Made by a program: the position numbers and the translations under genes
The notes under the pieces: model-generated
What the model was told of the DNA's origin: nothing
What the model saw: the letters and a program-made list of their open reading frames with translations, nothing else
Database searches by the model: none
Part shown: positions 7,751 to 13,782 of the stretch, piece after piece
Position numbering within the stretch: position 1 is the stretch's first letter
How the letters are laid out: every line of letters starts with the position of its first letter
NCBI GenBank assembly: GCA_913054495.1
Contig: CAJXIY010000029.1
Coordinates: 1-32,327, forward strand
Source of the DNA: an uncultured Gammaproteobacteria bacterium
Lineage (GTDB): Bacteria; Pseudomonadota; Gammaproteobacteria; Pseudomonadales; Pseudohongiellaceae
Reading direction: 5' to 3'
DNA: 32,327 nucleotides

Positions 7751-8689
7751 CTACGTGGATTCCTTTACGAGGGCGCTTATCCGGTTCAGTACCTCTACTC
7801 GGATAATGCTGATCCCTTTGCCGACCGGTGTCTCCAGAGCATGGCCCGATCCTTCAAACACCACCACTTCGATGTGGGGATTACCAAGCGCTTCTAATCG
7901 ATTAACACTTTCATTAGTAGGAACATTGGTATCGTCCACGCCATAGAGAACCAGAGCGGGAATCGTAACCCCATCCCAGTGCTGGATCGGATCGAAGTTT
8001 CCCACAGAATCCCAGAACTGAGTCCGGCGGATCTCTATCAGTGACCAGCGCCCGGCGTATGCGAAAAGATGCGCGAATCCCGGAAGTACGCCCATCTGCC
8101 GGATATTGTGAACCTCCTCATAGAGCAGGGCGTCATGTGCTGGGACCGCCCCACCGACCATGTTAACGACAAAGGCAAGTTCGTCCGATTGGGTAGCAAC
8201 GATGGGCGCGATGCGACCCCCTTCGCTCATTCCGATCACCCCGATCGATGAGATCGGTACAGCACCCTGCGAGCGGAGGAATTCAACCGCGGCCAGGGTG
8301 TCGGTTGCCAGATCCTCGTAACTCGACGTCCGCCAATCTCCCGCGGACGACTCCGACCCGCGTTTGTCGGGAAGCAGCACGGTGATACCTTCCCGTTGAA
8401 GGTGCTCGACAAGGGTCAGGTACCACGCATTGTTGCGAACACTGGTGCCGGACCCGTGGATGATCACTGCCGCTGGAAACGGCCCGTCACCGCTCGGAAT
8501 GAAGAGCAGGCCCTTCAAATCGAGATTCTGTGTCTGATTCCTGAATGCGATCTCCCGGAATTCGAGGTCGTCCAACCATACTCCAGAGAACGAGCGCTGA
8601 TCTTGGGGAAGCAATTGGGACAGAACCACTGGAATAACCAGGATCGCAAGCAGCAACAACCACACCGCTGGCCAACGTATTTTCCCCAT
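7751..8689 (-). CDS. Membrane-anchored or secreted alpha/beta hydrolase
   Basis: The start at 8689 is chosen because GGGAG lies five bases upstream. A GTG at 8707 would add six residues. The 312-residue product has an N-terminal hydrophobic signal or anchor segment (about 5-28). The hydrolase core follows: oxyanion-type HGSG at 78-81, nucleophile elbow GMSEGG with Ser155, acid Asp252 in YGVDDTNVP, and His283 in GSGHALE. It resembles dienelactone hydrolase/S9-like esterases of the BAAT/prolyl-oligopeptidase clan. It probably acts in the periplasm on an ester or peptide; the substrate is unknown. It is transcribed alone. Confidence 0.82.
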   Translation of the reverse strand: MGKIRWPAVWLLLLAILVIPVVLSQLLPQDQRSFSGVWLDDLEFREIAFRNQTQNLDLKGLLFIPSGDGPFPAAVIIHGSGTSVRNNAWYLTLVEHLQREGITVLLPDKRGSESSAGDWRTSSYEDLATDTLAAVEFLRSQGAVPISSIGVIGMSEGGRIAPIVATQSDELAFVVNMVGGAVPAHDALLYEEVHNIRQMGVLPGFAHLFAYAGRWSLIEIRRTQFWDSVGNFDPIQHWDGVTIPALVLYGVDDTNVPTNESVNRLEALGNPHIEVVVFEGSGHALETPVGKGISIIRVEVLNRISALVKEST

Positions 8690-8783
8690 GGTCGCTCCCA
8701 CCGACACATTCTAGTCGCTAGCCTAGTACCTGTAGCAGCTACAGATGCAAGGACATCTGGCTGATATCCAGCCTTCGTATAGT

Positions 8784-8792
8784 GGGGTCAGA
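8784..8792 (+). repeat. GGGGTCAGA repeat copy
   Basis: AGTGGGGTCAGA lies about 95 bases upstream of the hydrolase start, in the 303-base gap 8690-8992. That gap also holds the hairpin at 8861-8917 and the padR promoter. Confidence 0.4.
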
Positions 8793-8860
8793 CAAGTGCC
8801 ATAAATTGCTAAGTTGCCATTGTGCTTACTCCCCCTTCTCAGGGTGAAGACATCCATTGC

Positions 8861-8917
8861 GGAGTTCGGGACTCTGTGACCGTAATATAGAATTAGGGTC
8901 ACCTCCCCTCGAATTCC
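8861..8917. repeat. Nested hairpin repeat before padR
   Basis: An outer inverted pair GGAGTTCG (8861-8868)/CGAATTCC (8910-8917) encloses an inner pair GTGACC (8876-8881)/GGTCAC (8897-8902), with further TAAT/ATTA pairing. It belongs to the same family as 7653-7691 and 10173-10207. It may act as a terminator or insulator just upstream of the padR promoter. Confidence 0.5.
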
Positions 8918-8934
8918 AAGATCCCAAAAAATTG

Positions 8935-8963
8935 TTGACGCATTCTCTTGGCTATTCTAGTAT
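8935..8963 (+). promoter_or_regulatory. padR promoter
   Basis: TTGACG (8935-8940) and TAGTAT (8958-8963) are separated by 17 bp, giving a sigma70-like promoter. The -10 box lies inside the first of two palindromic operators. Transcription would start about 20 bases before the ATG at 8993, leaving a very short leader with no clear Shine-Dalgarno sequence. Confidence 0.55.
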
Positions 8964-8993
8964 TAGAATACTAATTATCCTAGTACTAGAATA
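8953..8993. promoter_or_regulatory. Tandem palindromic operators for PadR
   Basis: TATTCTAGTATTAGAATA (8953-8970) and TATCCTAGTACTAGAATA (8976-8993) are identical at 16 of 18 positions and start 23 bp apart. Each is a near-perfect palindrome with one mismatched base pair. The first covers the -10 box and the second touches the start codon. This fits autorepression by the PadR protein encoded immediately downstream; the binding itself is inferred. Confidence 0.7.
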
Positions 8994-9541
8994 TGGTACG
9001 CAAAGACCTCACAGATAATGAATTGCTGGTCCTCGGCTTGGTTGCCGAGATGCCCCGTCACGGCTACGAGCTGGAACAGCTTATCGATCGGCGAGGCATG
9101 CGGGAATGGACCCAGATTGGCTTTTCTTCCATTTACTTCGTACTGGGGAAGCTTGAAGCGAAGGGCTTCGTTAAGGCCGAGACGCCGAAAACTGCCAAGG
9201 CAAAGAAGTGTTACAAGCTCACCAGGACCGGCAAGAAAGCCCTGGTGAATCAAACAATGTTCGCCCTCAAGAACCTCCGTCCCAGCTCCTCTTCCTTGCT
9301 TATGGGAATGATTCATTGGCCAGCACTCTCAAGAGATCAAGCTTTGGAAAGCCTACAGGCACGCGGTGAAGCCGTGTCAAAAGAGCTAAGCCGTTTTAAG
9401 GACATCCATTTCGAACAACAACCCATGCCCGATTATATCGATACAATGTTTGAGTATTCGCTCGCTCAGCTTAAAGCCGAAGCAAAATGGATTGCCAAAA
9501 CACTGGCGTATATGCAAACCAAGCCCTGGGATACTCGATAG
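8993..9541 (+). CDS. PadR-family transcriptional regulator
   Basis: The 182-residue protein has an N-terminal PadR winged helix-turn-helix: LTDNELLVLGLVAEMPRHGY, then SSIYFVLGKLEAKGFV and the wing KKCYKLTRTGKKAL, about residues 5-85. A C-terminal helical dimerisation region follows (about 95-180), as in the longer PadR-s2-like members. Such repressors usually sense small aromatic or xenobiotic compounds and repress themselves and neighbouring genes. Two palindromes at its own promoter support autoregulation. The GyrI-like protein gene starts 15 bases after its stop and is very likely co-transcribed and co-regulated. Confidence 0.9.
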   Translation: MVRKDLTDNELLVLGLVAEMPRHGYELEQLIDRRGMREWTQIGFSSIYFVLGKLEAKGFVKAETPKTAKAKKCYKLTRTGKKALVNQTMFALKNLRPSSSSLLMGMIHWPALSRDQALESLQARGEAVSKELSRFKDIHFEQQPMPDYIDTMFEYSLAQLKAEAKWIAKTLAYMQTKPWDTR

Positions 9542-9556
9542 AGAAGGAGAACAAAA

Positions 9557-10186
9557 ATGGACGTAGAAGGATTCCATAAACGCCTACGAGAACTGTATTC
9601 ACCGCCCGAAAATCAGTTCACATTGATAGATGTACCCGAAATCAGATTTGCTGTTATTGATGGCAAGGGCAATCCGCAAAGCGACGATAGCGCTGACGCC
9701 GTGAAGTGGCTCTACTATCTGGTTCATTTGCTAAAACCCCTGGTGCAAGAACGTATGGGAAAGAGATTTGTCTACCCTCCACTGGAATTCTTGCACTGGG
9801 CAGACAGCGAAGAGGATTTTGTTTCAGGCCGCAAAGACAAATGGAGATGGCGAGCGATGATTGTTTTCATCGATTGGATAACTCAAGAAGCCTTTACAGA
9901 TGCCGTCGCCGAAGTTGAAAAGAAACGCGGCCCAGCTCCCAAGACACTTCGTCTCGAAAATCTTCACGAACGCAAGAGCGTGCAGATTATGCATGTGGGG
10001 GACTACACTGAAATCGGATCAATCTGCGAAAAATTGTATAAGGAATATCTACCAGAGAATAATTTGAAACCTAATGGCTATTACCATGAAATCTTTCTGA
10101 ATGACCCTGACCGAACCGCCTCGAAGAATAGGAAAACTGTGATACGCCAACCCGTTGAATTAATCGTCAGCGGGAGTTCGGATTGA
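9557..10186 (+). CDS. GyrI-like small-molecule-binding domain protein
   Basis: The 209-residue protein belongs to the GyrI-like/SRPBCC-adjacent ligand-binding family. It has an N-terminal FTLIDVPEIRFAVIDGKGNPQ strand pair, a conserved PPLEFLHW segment at about 74-81, WRWRAMIVFIDWIT, and a C-terminal HVGDYTEIGSICEKLY and GYYHEIFLNDP. The start is set by AAGGAGA at 9544-9550. Stand-alone GyrI-like proteins bind or in some cases hydrolyse hydrophobic xenobiotics. Coupling to PadR suggests a ligand-response pair. A catalytic role is not shown by sequence. Confidence 0.85.
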   Translation: MDVEGFHKRLRELYSPPENQFTLIDVPEIRFAVIDGKGNPQSDDSADAVKWLYYLVHLLKPLVQERMGKRFVYPPLEFLHWADSEEDFVSGRKDKWRWRAMIVFIDWITQEAFTDAVAEVEKKRGPAPKTLRLENLHERKSVQIMHVGDYTEIGSICEKLYKEYLPENNLKPNGYYHEIFLNDPDRTASKNRKTVIRQPVELIVSGSSD

Positions 10187-10207
10187 GGTTGCTGTCCCTC
10201 GAACTCC
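10173..10207. repeat. GGAGTTCG hairpin at the end of the GyrI-like gene
   Basis: GGAGTTCG (10173-10180) and CGAACTCC (10200-10207) form an 8-bp stem with a 19-base loop and overlap the stop codon at 10184-10186. It is related to the elements at 7653 and 8861 and may serve as a transcript end. Confidence 0.5.
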
Positions 10208-10387
10208 TTGTGGATGTCTCCGCTACAGTAGCTCAACCGATCCTGCCTGGGTGAGACGGTGTCTGCCTCTGCACCATCTAGATACGCCTGGCTTGGCACG
10301 AAAATTCCAATTGCCCGGGTTTTAAAGCACAATCCATCGTGACTTGCTCCGCTGATGGAGATAACTGACTTGTGAAGGTATGAAGGC

Positions 10388-11386
10388 ATGAGAGTTTTAC
10401 TGCTTCTTTTAAGCTTCGTCGTACCCACGTGCGTATTTGCACAATCGGGCACGACGATGCAGGCAATCCAGTTGCAGCAGTTCGGAGGTCCCGAGGTACT
10501 GCAGATTCGCAAAATTCCACGACCCGACCCAGCCGTGGGGGAGCTACTGGTTCGGGTACGGGCTGCCGCTGTCAATCCCGTAGACACAGGGATTCGGTCC
10601 GGCGGAGCCAGCGGTCTGTCCGGCGCCGTACCTCCCTATGTGCCTGGCTTCGATGTCAGCGGCGTGGTGACTGCGATCGGAACTGGTGTCAGCAATTTCG
10701 ACATCGGTGATGAAGTATTCGCCATGCTCAGTCTTCGACGCGGCGGGGCTTACGCCGAGTACACAATAGTCAAAGAAGATGAAGCCGCACGGAAACCCCC
10801 CGGGATAACGCACGCGGAGGCCGCCTCAATTCCCCTGGTGGCGCTGACGGCGTGGCAGACTCTCTTCGAGATCGCAGATTTACAGGCGGGCCAGACGGTT
10901 CTCATCCACGCCGGTGCCGGCGGCGTCGGTTCAATCGCCATTCAACTGGCGAAATGGCGCGGCGCGACCGTGATCGCCACCGCCTCGGATTACAACCATG
11001 ACTTCCTGCGGGAACTCGGGGTCGATATAGCGGTGGACTATCGCACCCAGCGATTCGAAGACTTCGCTGCAGACATAGACGTCGTGCTCGATTCGATCGG
11101 TGGCGAAACCCAACTACGCTCCATGGCGATACTCAAGGAAGGAGGCATTCTCGTGTCTATTGTAGGATTGACGCCTGAAGGCAGGAATCCGCAGCGCAAC
11201 ATCCGTGTCACCTCCACCCTGGTCCAGCCGAGTTCGGAGCAGCTTGGCGAAATTGCAGATCTAATCGAAACAGGCGTTGTTCGGCCCATCGTGAGCTATC
11301 GTTTTCCACTGCATGAAGCGCCGCTGGCCCATGAGCAGAGCCAGACCCGGCGCACCCGCGGCAAGATCATTTTGGAGATAGATTAG
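10388..11386 (+). CDS. MDR-superfamily NADP-dependent oxidoreductase (quinone reductase-like) with signal peptide
   Basis: The 332-residue protein is a zinc-independent medium-chain dehydrogenase/reductase. A GroES-like half includes VRAAAVNPVDTGIRSG, and the Rossmann half has AGAGGVGS at 175-182. It would reduce quinones or enones with NADPH. Unusually, residues 1-18 form a signal peptide (MRVLLLLLSF ... VFA). A typical cytosolic relative would begin at Met24 (MQAIQLQQFGGPEVL). GAAGG nine bases before the ATG at 10388 supports the longer start, whereas the Met24 codon has no ribosome site. A tiny ATG-AAG-GCA-TGA frame overlaps the start. Export of an NADPH enzyme is odd; the signal could be a non-cleaved anchor. 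Confidence 0.82.
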   Translation: MRVLLLLLSFVVPTCVFAQSGTTMQAIQLQQFGGPEVLQIRKIPRPDPAVGELLVRVRAAAVNPVDTGIRSGGASGLSGAVPPYVPGFDVSGVVTAIGTGVSNFDIGDEVFAMLSLRRGGAYAEYTIVKEDEAARKPPGITHAEAASIPLVALTAWQTLFEIADLQAGQTVLIHAGAGGVGSIAIQLAKWRGATVIATASDYNHDFLRELGVDIAVDYRTQRFEDFAADIDVVLDSIGGETQLRSMAILKEGGILVSIVGLTPEGRNPQRNIRVTSTLVQPSSEQLGEIADLIETGVVRPIVSYRFPLHEAPLAHEQSQTRRTRGKIILEID

Positions 11387-11416
11387 GGCAGCTCTGAACG
11401 ATGCGGTGATGCCTCA
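11386..11416 (+). repeat. 31-bp direct repeat, copy 1
   Basis: It is identical at 28 of 31 positions to 12756-12786. The core is ATGCGGTGATGCCTC, preceded by CTCTGAAC. The two copies enclose the selenoprotein gene, merR and both of their operators. Copy 1 begins at the last base of the oxidoreductase stop codon. Confidence 0.65.
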
Positions 11417-11436
11417 GTAAAGTAATCTGAAAAACG

Positions 11437-11467
11437 TTGCTTCTGTAGTGGGTACAGATGTTAAGCT
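11437..11467 (+). promoter_or_regulatory. MerR-type promoter/operator of the selenoprotein gene
   Basis: The -35 TTGCTT (11437-11442) is followed by a 19-bp spacer and a weak -10 TAAGCT (11462-11467). The spacer holds the dyad CTGTA-N5-TACAG at 11443-11457. Long 19-20 bp spacers with a central dyad are the hallmark of promoters that MerR-family proteins activate by DNA distortion. The first 13 bases, TTGCTTCTGTAGT, are identical in the promoter at 12671. Confidence 0.65.
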
Positions 11468-11538
11468 CGGCAATTCGGCGTATGTGTCGGTATCGAATCA
11501 CCATCTGCCGGGATCGATCGAGGACCTGAACAAACGAT

Positions 11539-12243
11539 ATGACAAAGCCAATTTTAAAACTGCTATTCGTCCTGCCTCTGTTGATGGCACCGCTACCGGC
11601 GTCCCTGGCCTCACAGGCTGCGGCTGCCGAAGCCGAGTTATCGAAGGTGACCTTGTTCGTCGAGGGTATGATGAAAAGCCGCGGCGGCGTAACCTGACTA
11701 AGCTGACCAGATAGTGTTGTTGCGGCTCTGTCAGAGCTCGCCGGGGTAGATGAAGATATTGAGGTGTTTCTCGATAGGGATGCCTTCACCCTCGACTATG
11801 ACCCCGCCCTCGTAAACCTCGAGGACATGTACACCGCGATTCGCGGTTTGGGTTACGAGCCCCGTCTCAGCGCGGGAGAAGAGGTCGAGTCTGCCATCGC
11901 CGAGGCTGGCGCAGCGGTACCGGAACCTGTTGCCACGGCGCTGGCTACGGCAAAAACCGAGGGCAAGCTGGTGTTTCTCGATTTCTATGCCGAGTGGTGT
12001 CTGGCCTGTAAGGTCCTGGAGGAAAACACCCTGCTCGATTCTGCGGTGGCCAGTACCCTGGAAAAATTAGTCAGCCTCACAGTCGATACGGATCTATATA
12101 CCCCGGCCTCTCTCCACTACAACATCGTGGGAATGCCCACACTGCTTGTGCTCGACAGCGATGGCACGGAGATTTATCGATCAGTCGGTCTGATTACGCC
12201 GTCGGAACTAAACCAGGCCCTGAATGATTTGCTCAGCAGGTAG
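11539..12243 (+). CDS. Secreted HMA-thioredoxin fusion, predicted selenoprotein with UxxU
   Basis: Translation from the ATG at 11539 stays in one frame to the TAG at 12241-12243 if the TGA codons at 11695 and 11704 are read through (234 residues). Residues 1-27 form a Sec signal peptide. An HMA-like domain spans about 34-110: VTLFVEGM, then Sec53-Leu-Ser-Sec56-PDSVVAALSELAGV, then FTLDYDPALVNLEDMYTAIRGLGYEP. Aligned with the HMA pattern CxxCxxxVxxAL, the two TGA codons fall exactly on the two metal-binding Cys. The loop between GM and this motif is about seven residues longer than usual. A DsbD-gamma-like thioredoxin domain covers 130-234, with WCLAC (153-157) and cis-Pro200. Regulation by the convergent MerR suggests binding of a soft metal such as Hg in the periplasm. 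An ordinary gene caller would report only the GTG-started part from 11764. The alternative is a pseudogene with two nonsense codons. Confidence 0.8.
11707..11742 (+). promoter_or_regulatory. Candidate bacterial SECIS element
   Basis: Directly after the second TGA the mRNA can fold as follows. The upper stem GCUCU/AGAGC (11725-11729/11733-11737) closes a GUC loop. A single U (11738) is bulged. The lower stem GCG/CGC is 11722-11724/11739-11741. The first loop base is G11730, with 23 bases between it and the second TGA and 32 between it and the first. Both distances are within the roughly 16-37 nt window used for bacterial SECIS elements, and a G at the start of the loop is the expected SelB contact. 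Confidence 0.65.
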
Positions 12244-12246
12244 CAG

Positions 12247-12645
12247 TCAGGCGTCAAACAAGCTGTCGATAATGGGACATTGGGGCACATTGCCTTGATT
12301 ACACTGGGCCGCCATCGCCTGCAGCACCCCTTCCATCTTCTTCAAATCGACAATTTTCTCGGTGATCTGCCCGGCGTGGTGGATCGTCAGTTCATGCACT
12401 TCCTTGCAGGCGAAATCGCCCGAATCCACCAGGCTGAGCAAGCTATTAATTTCCTTCAGAGAAAAGCCGAGACCCCGACACTTATGGATGAAATTCAGTC
12501 GTCGAACGTCCTCGTCGCTGTATATTCTGCGGCCTGCAGGGCTACGCATTGGAGTCGGTAAGATACCTTCGCGTTCGTAGTAGCGAATCGTTTCGATGTG
12601 TACGCCTGTTTTCCTGGATAGCTCGCCAATGGCCTGAGTTTTCAT
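12247..12645 (-). CDS. MerR-family metal-responsive regulator (mercury-type three-Cys sensor)
   Basis: The start at 12645 is chosen because GGAGGG lies six bases upstream. An ATG at 12663 would add six residues. The 132-residue product has the MerR winged helix (IGELSRKTGVHIETIRYYEREGIL, then GRRIYSDEDVRRL) and a dimerisation helix. In the longer numbering Cys86, Cys121 and Cys129 (FACKEV; QCNQGNVPQCP) match the spacing of the three Hg-binding cysteines of MerR (82, 117, 126): 35 residues, then 8 rather than 9. It should repress and activate promoters with 19-bp spacers. Two such sites lie nearby, at 11437 and 12671. Its stop is three bases from that of the selenoprotein gene. The metal could also be another soft or divalent ion. 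Confidence 0.86.
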   Translation of the reverse strand: MKTQAIGELSRKTGVHIETIRYYEREGILPTPMRSPAGRRIYSDEDVRRLNFIHKCRGLGFSLKEINSLLSLVDSGDFACKEVHELTIHHAGQITEKIVDLKKMEGVLQAMAAQCNQGNVPQCPIIDSLFDA

Positions 12646-12670
12646 GCCGATCCCTCCAAGCATCTACCAC

Positions 12671-12701
12671 TTGCTTCTGTAGTAACTACAGGATACATAA
12701 T
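12671..12701 (+). promoter_or_regulatory. MerR-type promoter/operator facing the GDCCVxC gene
   Basis: The -35 TTGCTT (12671-12676), a 19-bp spacer holding the perfect dyad CTGTAGTAACTACAG (12677-12691), and the -10 CATAAT (12696-12701) form a classic MerR-family promoter directed away from merR. The same operator would also control merR itself on the other strand. It shares 13 identical leading bases with the site at 11437. Confidence 0.75.
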
Positions 12702-12755
12702 ATCCTATGGGAGTACAGTAACACCACCGTCTCCCCCACCTGGCATTGCGAAGCC

Positions 12756-12786
12756 GGGCATCTCTGAACCATGCGGTGATGCCTCG
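12756..12786 (+). repeat. 31-bp direct repeat, copy 2
   Basis: The partner of 11386-11416 (28/31). Within it GGCATC (12757-12762) and GATGCC (12778-12783) can pair, so the repeat is itself a small hairpin. It lies downstream of the promoter at 12671 and before the GDCCVxC gene. Confidence 0.65.
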
Positions 12787-12859
12787 GACTTTCAGGCGTC
12801 TTAGTATTCGAGGCTGGGTTGCGCAGGAATATAAATTACCTTTACAAGCGGTACTAACG

Positions 12860-13093
12860 ATGAGTGCTAATCTGCCTGAAAGCCCCATGGGGCGGGCCCA
12901 AAAATTGGAATCCACGATTAAATGCCCCCATTGCGGATATCATCGGACAGAGACGATGCCCACGGCGTTTTGCCAGTTTTTCTATGATTGTGGGAACTGC
13001 GGCAAGACCCTGAAGCCCCTGACAACAGATTGTTGCGTGTTCTGTTCTTATGGGACAGTGCCTTGTCCACCCATGCAGGCAGGGACTTGTTGA
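12860..13093 (+). CDS. GDCCVxC-type cysteine-rich small protein
   Basis: The 77-residue protein has the CPxCG-N-CxFFYxC-CxxC pattern and the signature DCCVFCSYGTVPCPP near the end (TDCCVFC here instead of GDCCVFC). Ten or more of its residues are Cys, consistent with binding zinc or a soft metal. Members of this family are often found with mercury-resistance genes. The start at 12860 gives the usual length. An upstream TTG in frame (12746) would add a non-homologous stretch over the repeat and is rejected. Its promoter is the MerR-type site at 12671. The ribosome site is weak. The C-terminus ends ...GTC, one Cys short of the usual terminal Cys pair. Confidence 0.8.
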   Translation: MSANLPESPMGRAQKLESTIKCPHCGYHRTETMPTAFCQFFYDCGNCGKTLKPLTTDCCVFCSYGTVPCPPMQAGTC

Positions 13094-13117
13094 ACGAACT
13101 CTTGGCGAGGATCAAGC

Positions 13118-13673
13118 GTGAGAATTATTATGTCACTTGAATTAGTTGCACCGGGTTCATTGTCGAAACCCGGACCGGTAGGTCGATTGGTCAGATTCTT
13201 GCTCGGAATACTGTGCCTTTATGCACTCTGGGGGTCTTAAAAATATTGCATCCGACTTCGTTGAAAATCCTATAGGCCTGTTACCGAATCTGGGTCTTAT
13301 GATCCTATTTGCACTATGTATCTTTAATTACTTCGTCAACATCGGTTTTTCCAGAGACTGGTATCGCTATCCCCTGATCCTCTCCTTGATCTTCCTGCTT
13401 GCAGTCGCCACAGTCGGCTATCTGTTCACCTGTGATGCAGGCACAGAAGTGCTGGGGGTTACGGTTTTACTCTGGCTGGGATATTTCTATACTCATCTGG
13501 GCATTTCCTTTTTACTAGCCGCTGCTTTGGCTACACCAGGCTGTGAGGAGCGGGCAATACTAGAATTAGTCGGTAAAATTACCCACAGGGAATCGAAAGA
13601 GCACCTCTGCCCCGTCAGTATTCTCTCGGTAATCGATCAATGGGAAAAGCGCCGATCTCTCGAAACAGAGTAG
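13118..13673 (+). pseudogene. Four-helix membrane protein interrupted by a frameshift
   Basis: A GTG start at 13118 with GAGG upstream (or ATG 13130) opens a frame that stops at 13238-13240 after ...LGILCLYALWGS. The next frame carries ...GLKNIASDFVENPIGLL and continues to 13671-13673. Removing one base from the G run at 13230-13234 joins them as ...LYALWGLKNIAS... and gives one protein of about 185 residues. It has four membrane spans, a conserved-looking HLGISFLLAAALATPGCE stretch and a soluble tail ending EHLCP...IDQWEKRR. It follows the GDCCVxC gene in the MerR-controlled direction, so a role in metal transport or tolerance is plausible but unproven. A sequencing error, a natural mutation or programmed slippage could explain the shift. 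Confidence 0.65.
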
Positions 13674-13782
13674 TATCCGGGTAATGGCCTTGAAAGCACC
13701 GGTACCACAGAATTTGAATGGCACCGCATTGGAAAATGATCTCTGGTTTTCGTGTCAACCTTTAATGGGTCACAGGCACATA

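Noticed and set aside
11367..11789. A 140-codon minus-strand frame over the selenoprotein 5' region.
   Set aside because: Its composition (Ser/Ala-rich, no family pattern) fits the antisense shadow of the real gene, and it would cover the MerR-type promoter.
11764..12243. A stand-alone thioredoxin gene starting at a GTG at 11764.
   Set aside because: It would begin in the middle of the HMA fold, without a ribosome site; the frame upstream is coding in the same phase through the two TGA codons.
12746..12859. An N-terminal extension of the GDCCVxC protein from a TTG.
   Set aside because: It overlaps the 31-bp repeat, resembles no family member and uses a rare start.
13091..13093. The TGA ending the GDCCVxC gene could be selenocysteine, since relatives end in Cys pairs.
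   Set aside because: Readthrough would run into the leader and first 36 codons of the next gene and no SECIS-like hairpin follows at the right distance; a normal stop is simpler.
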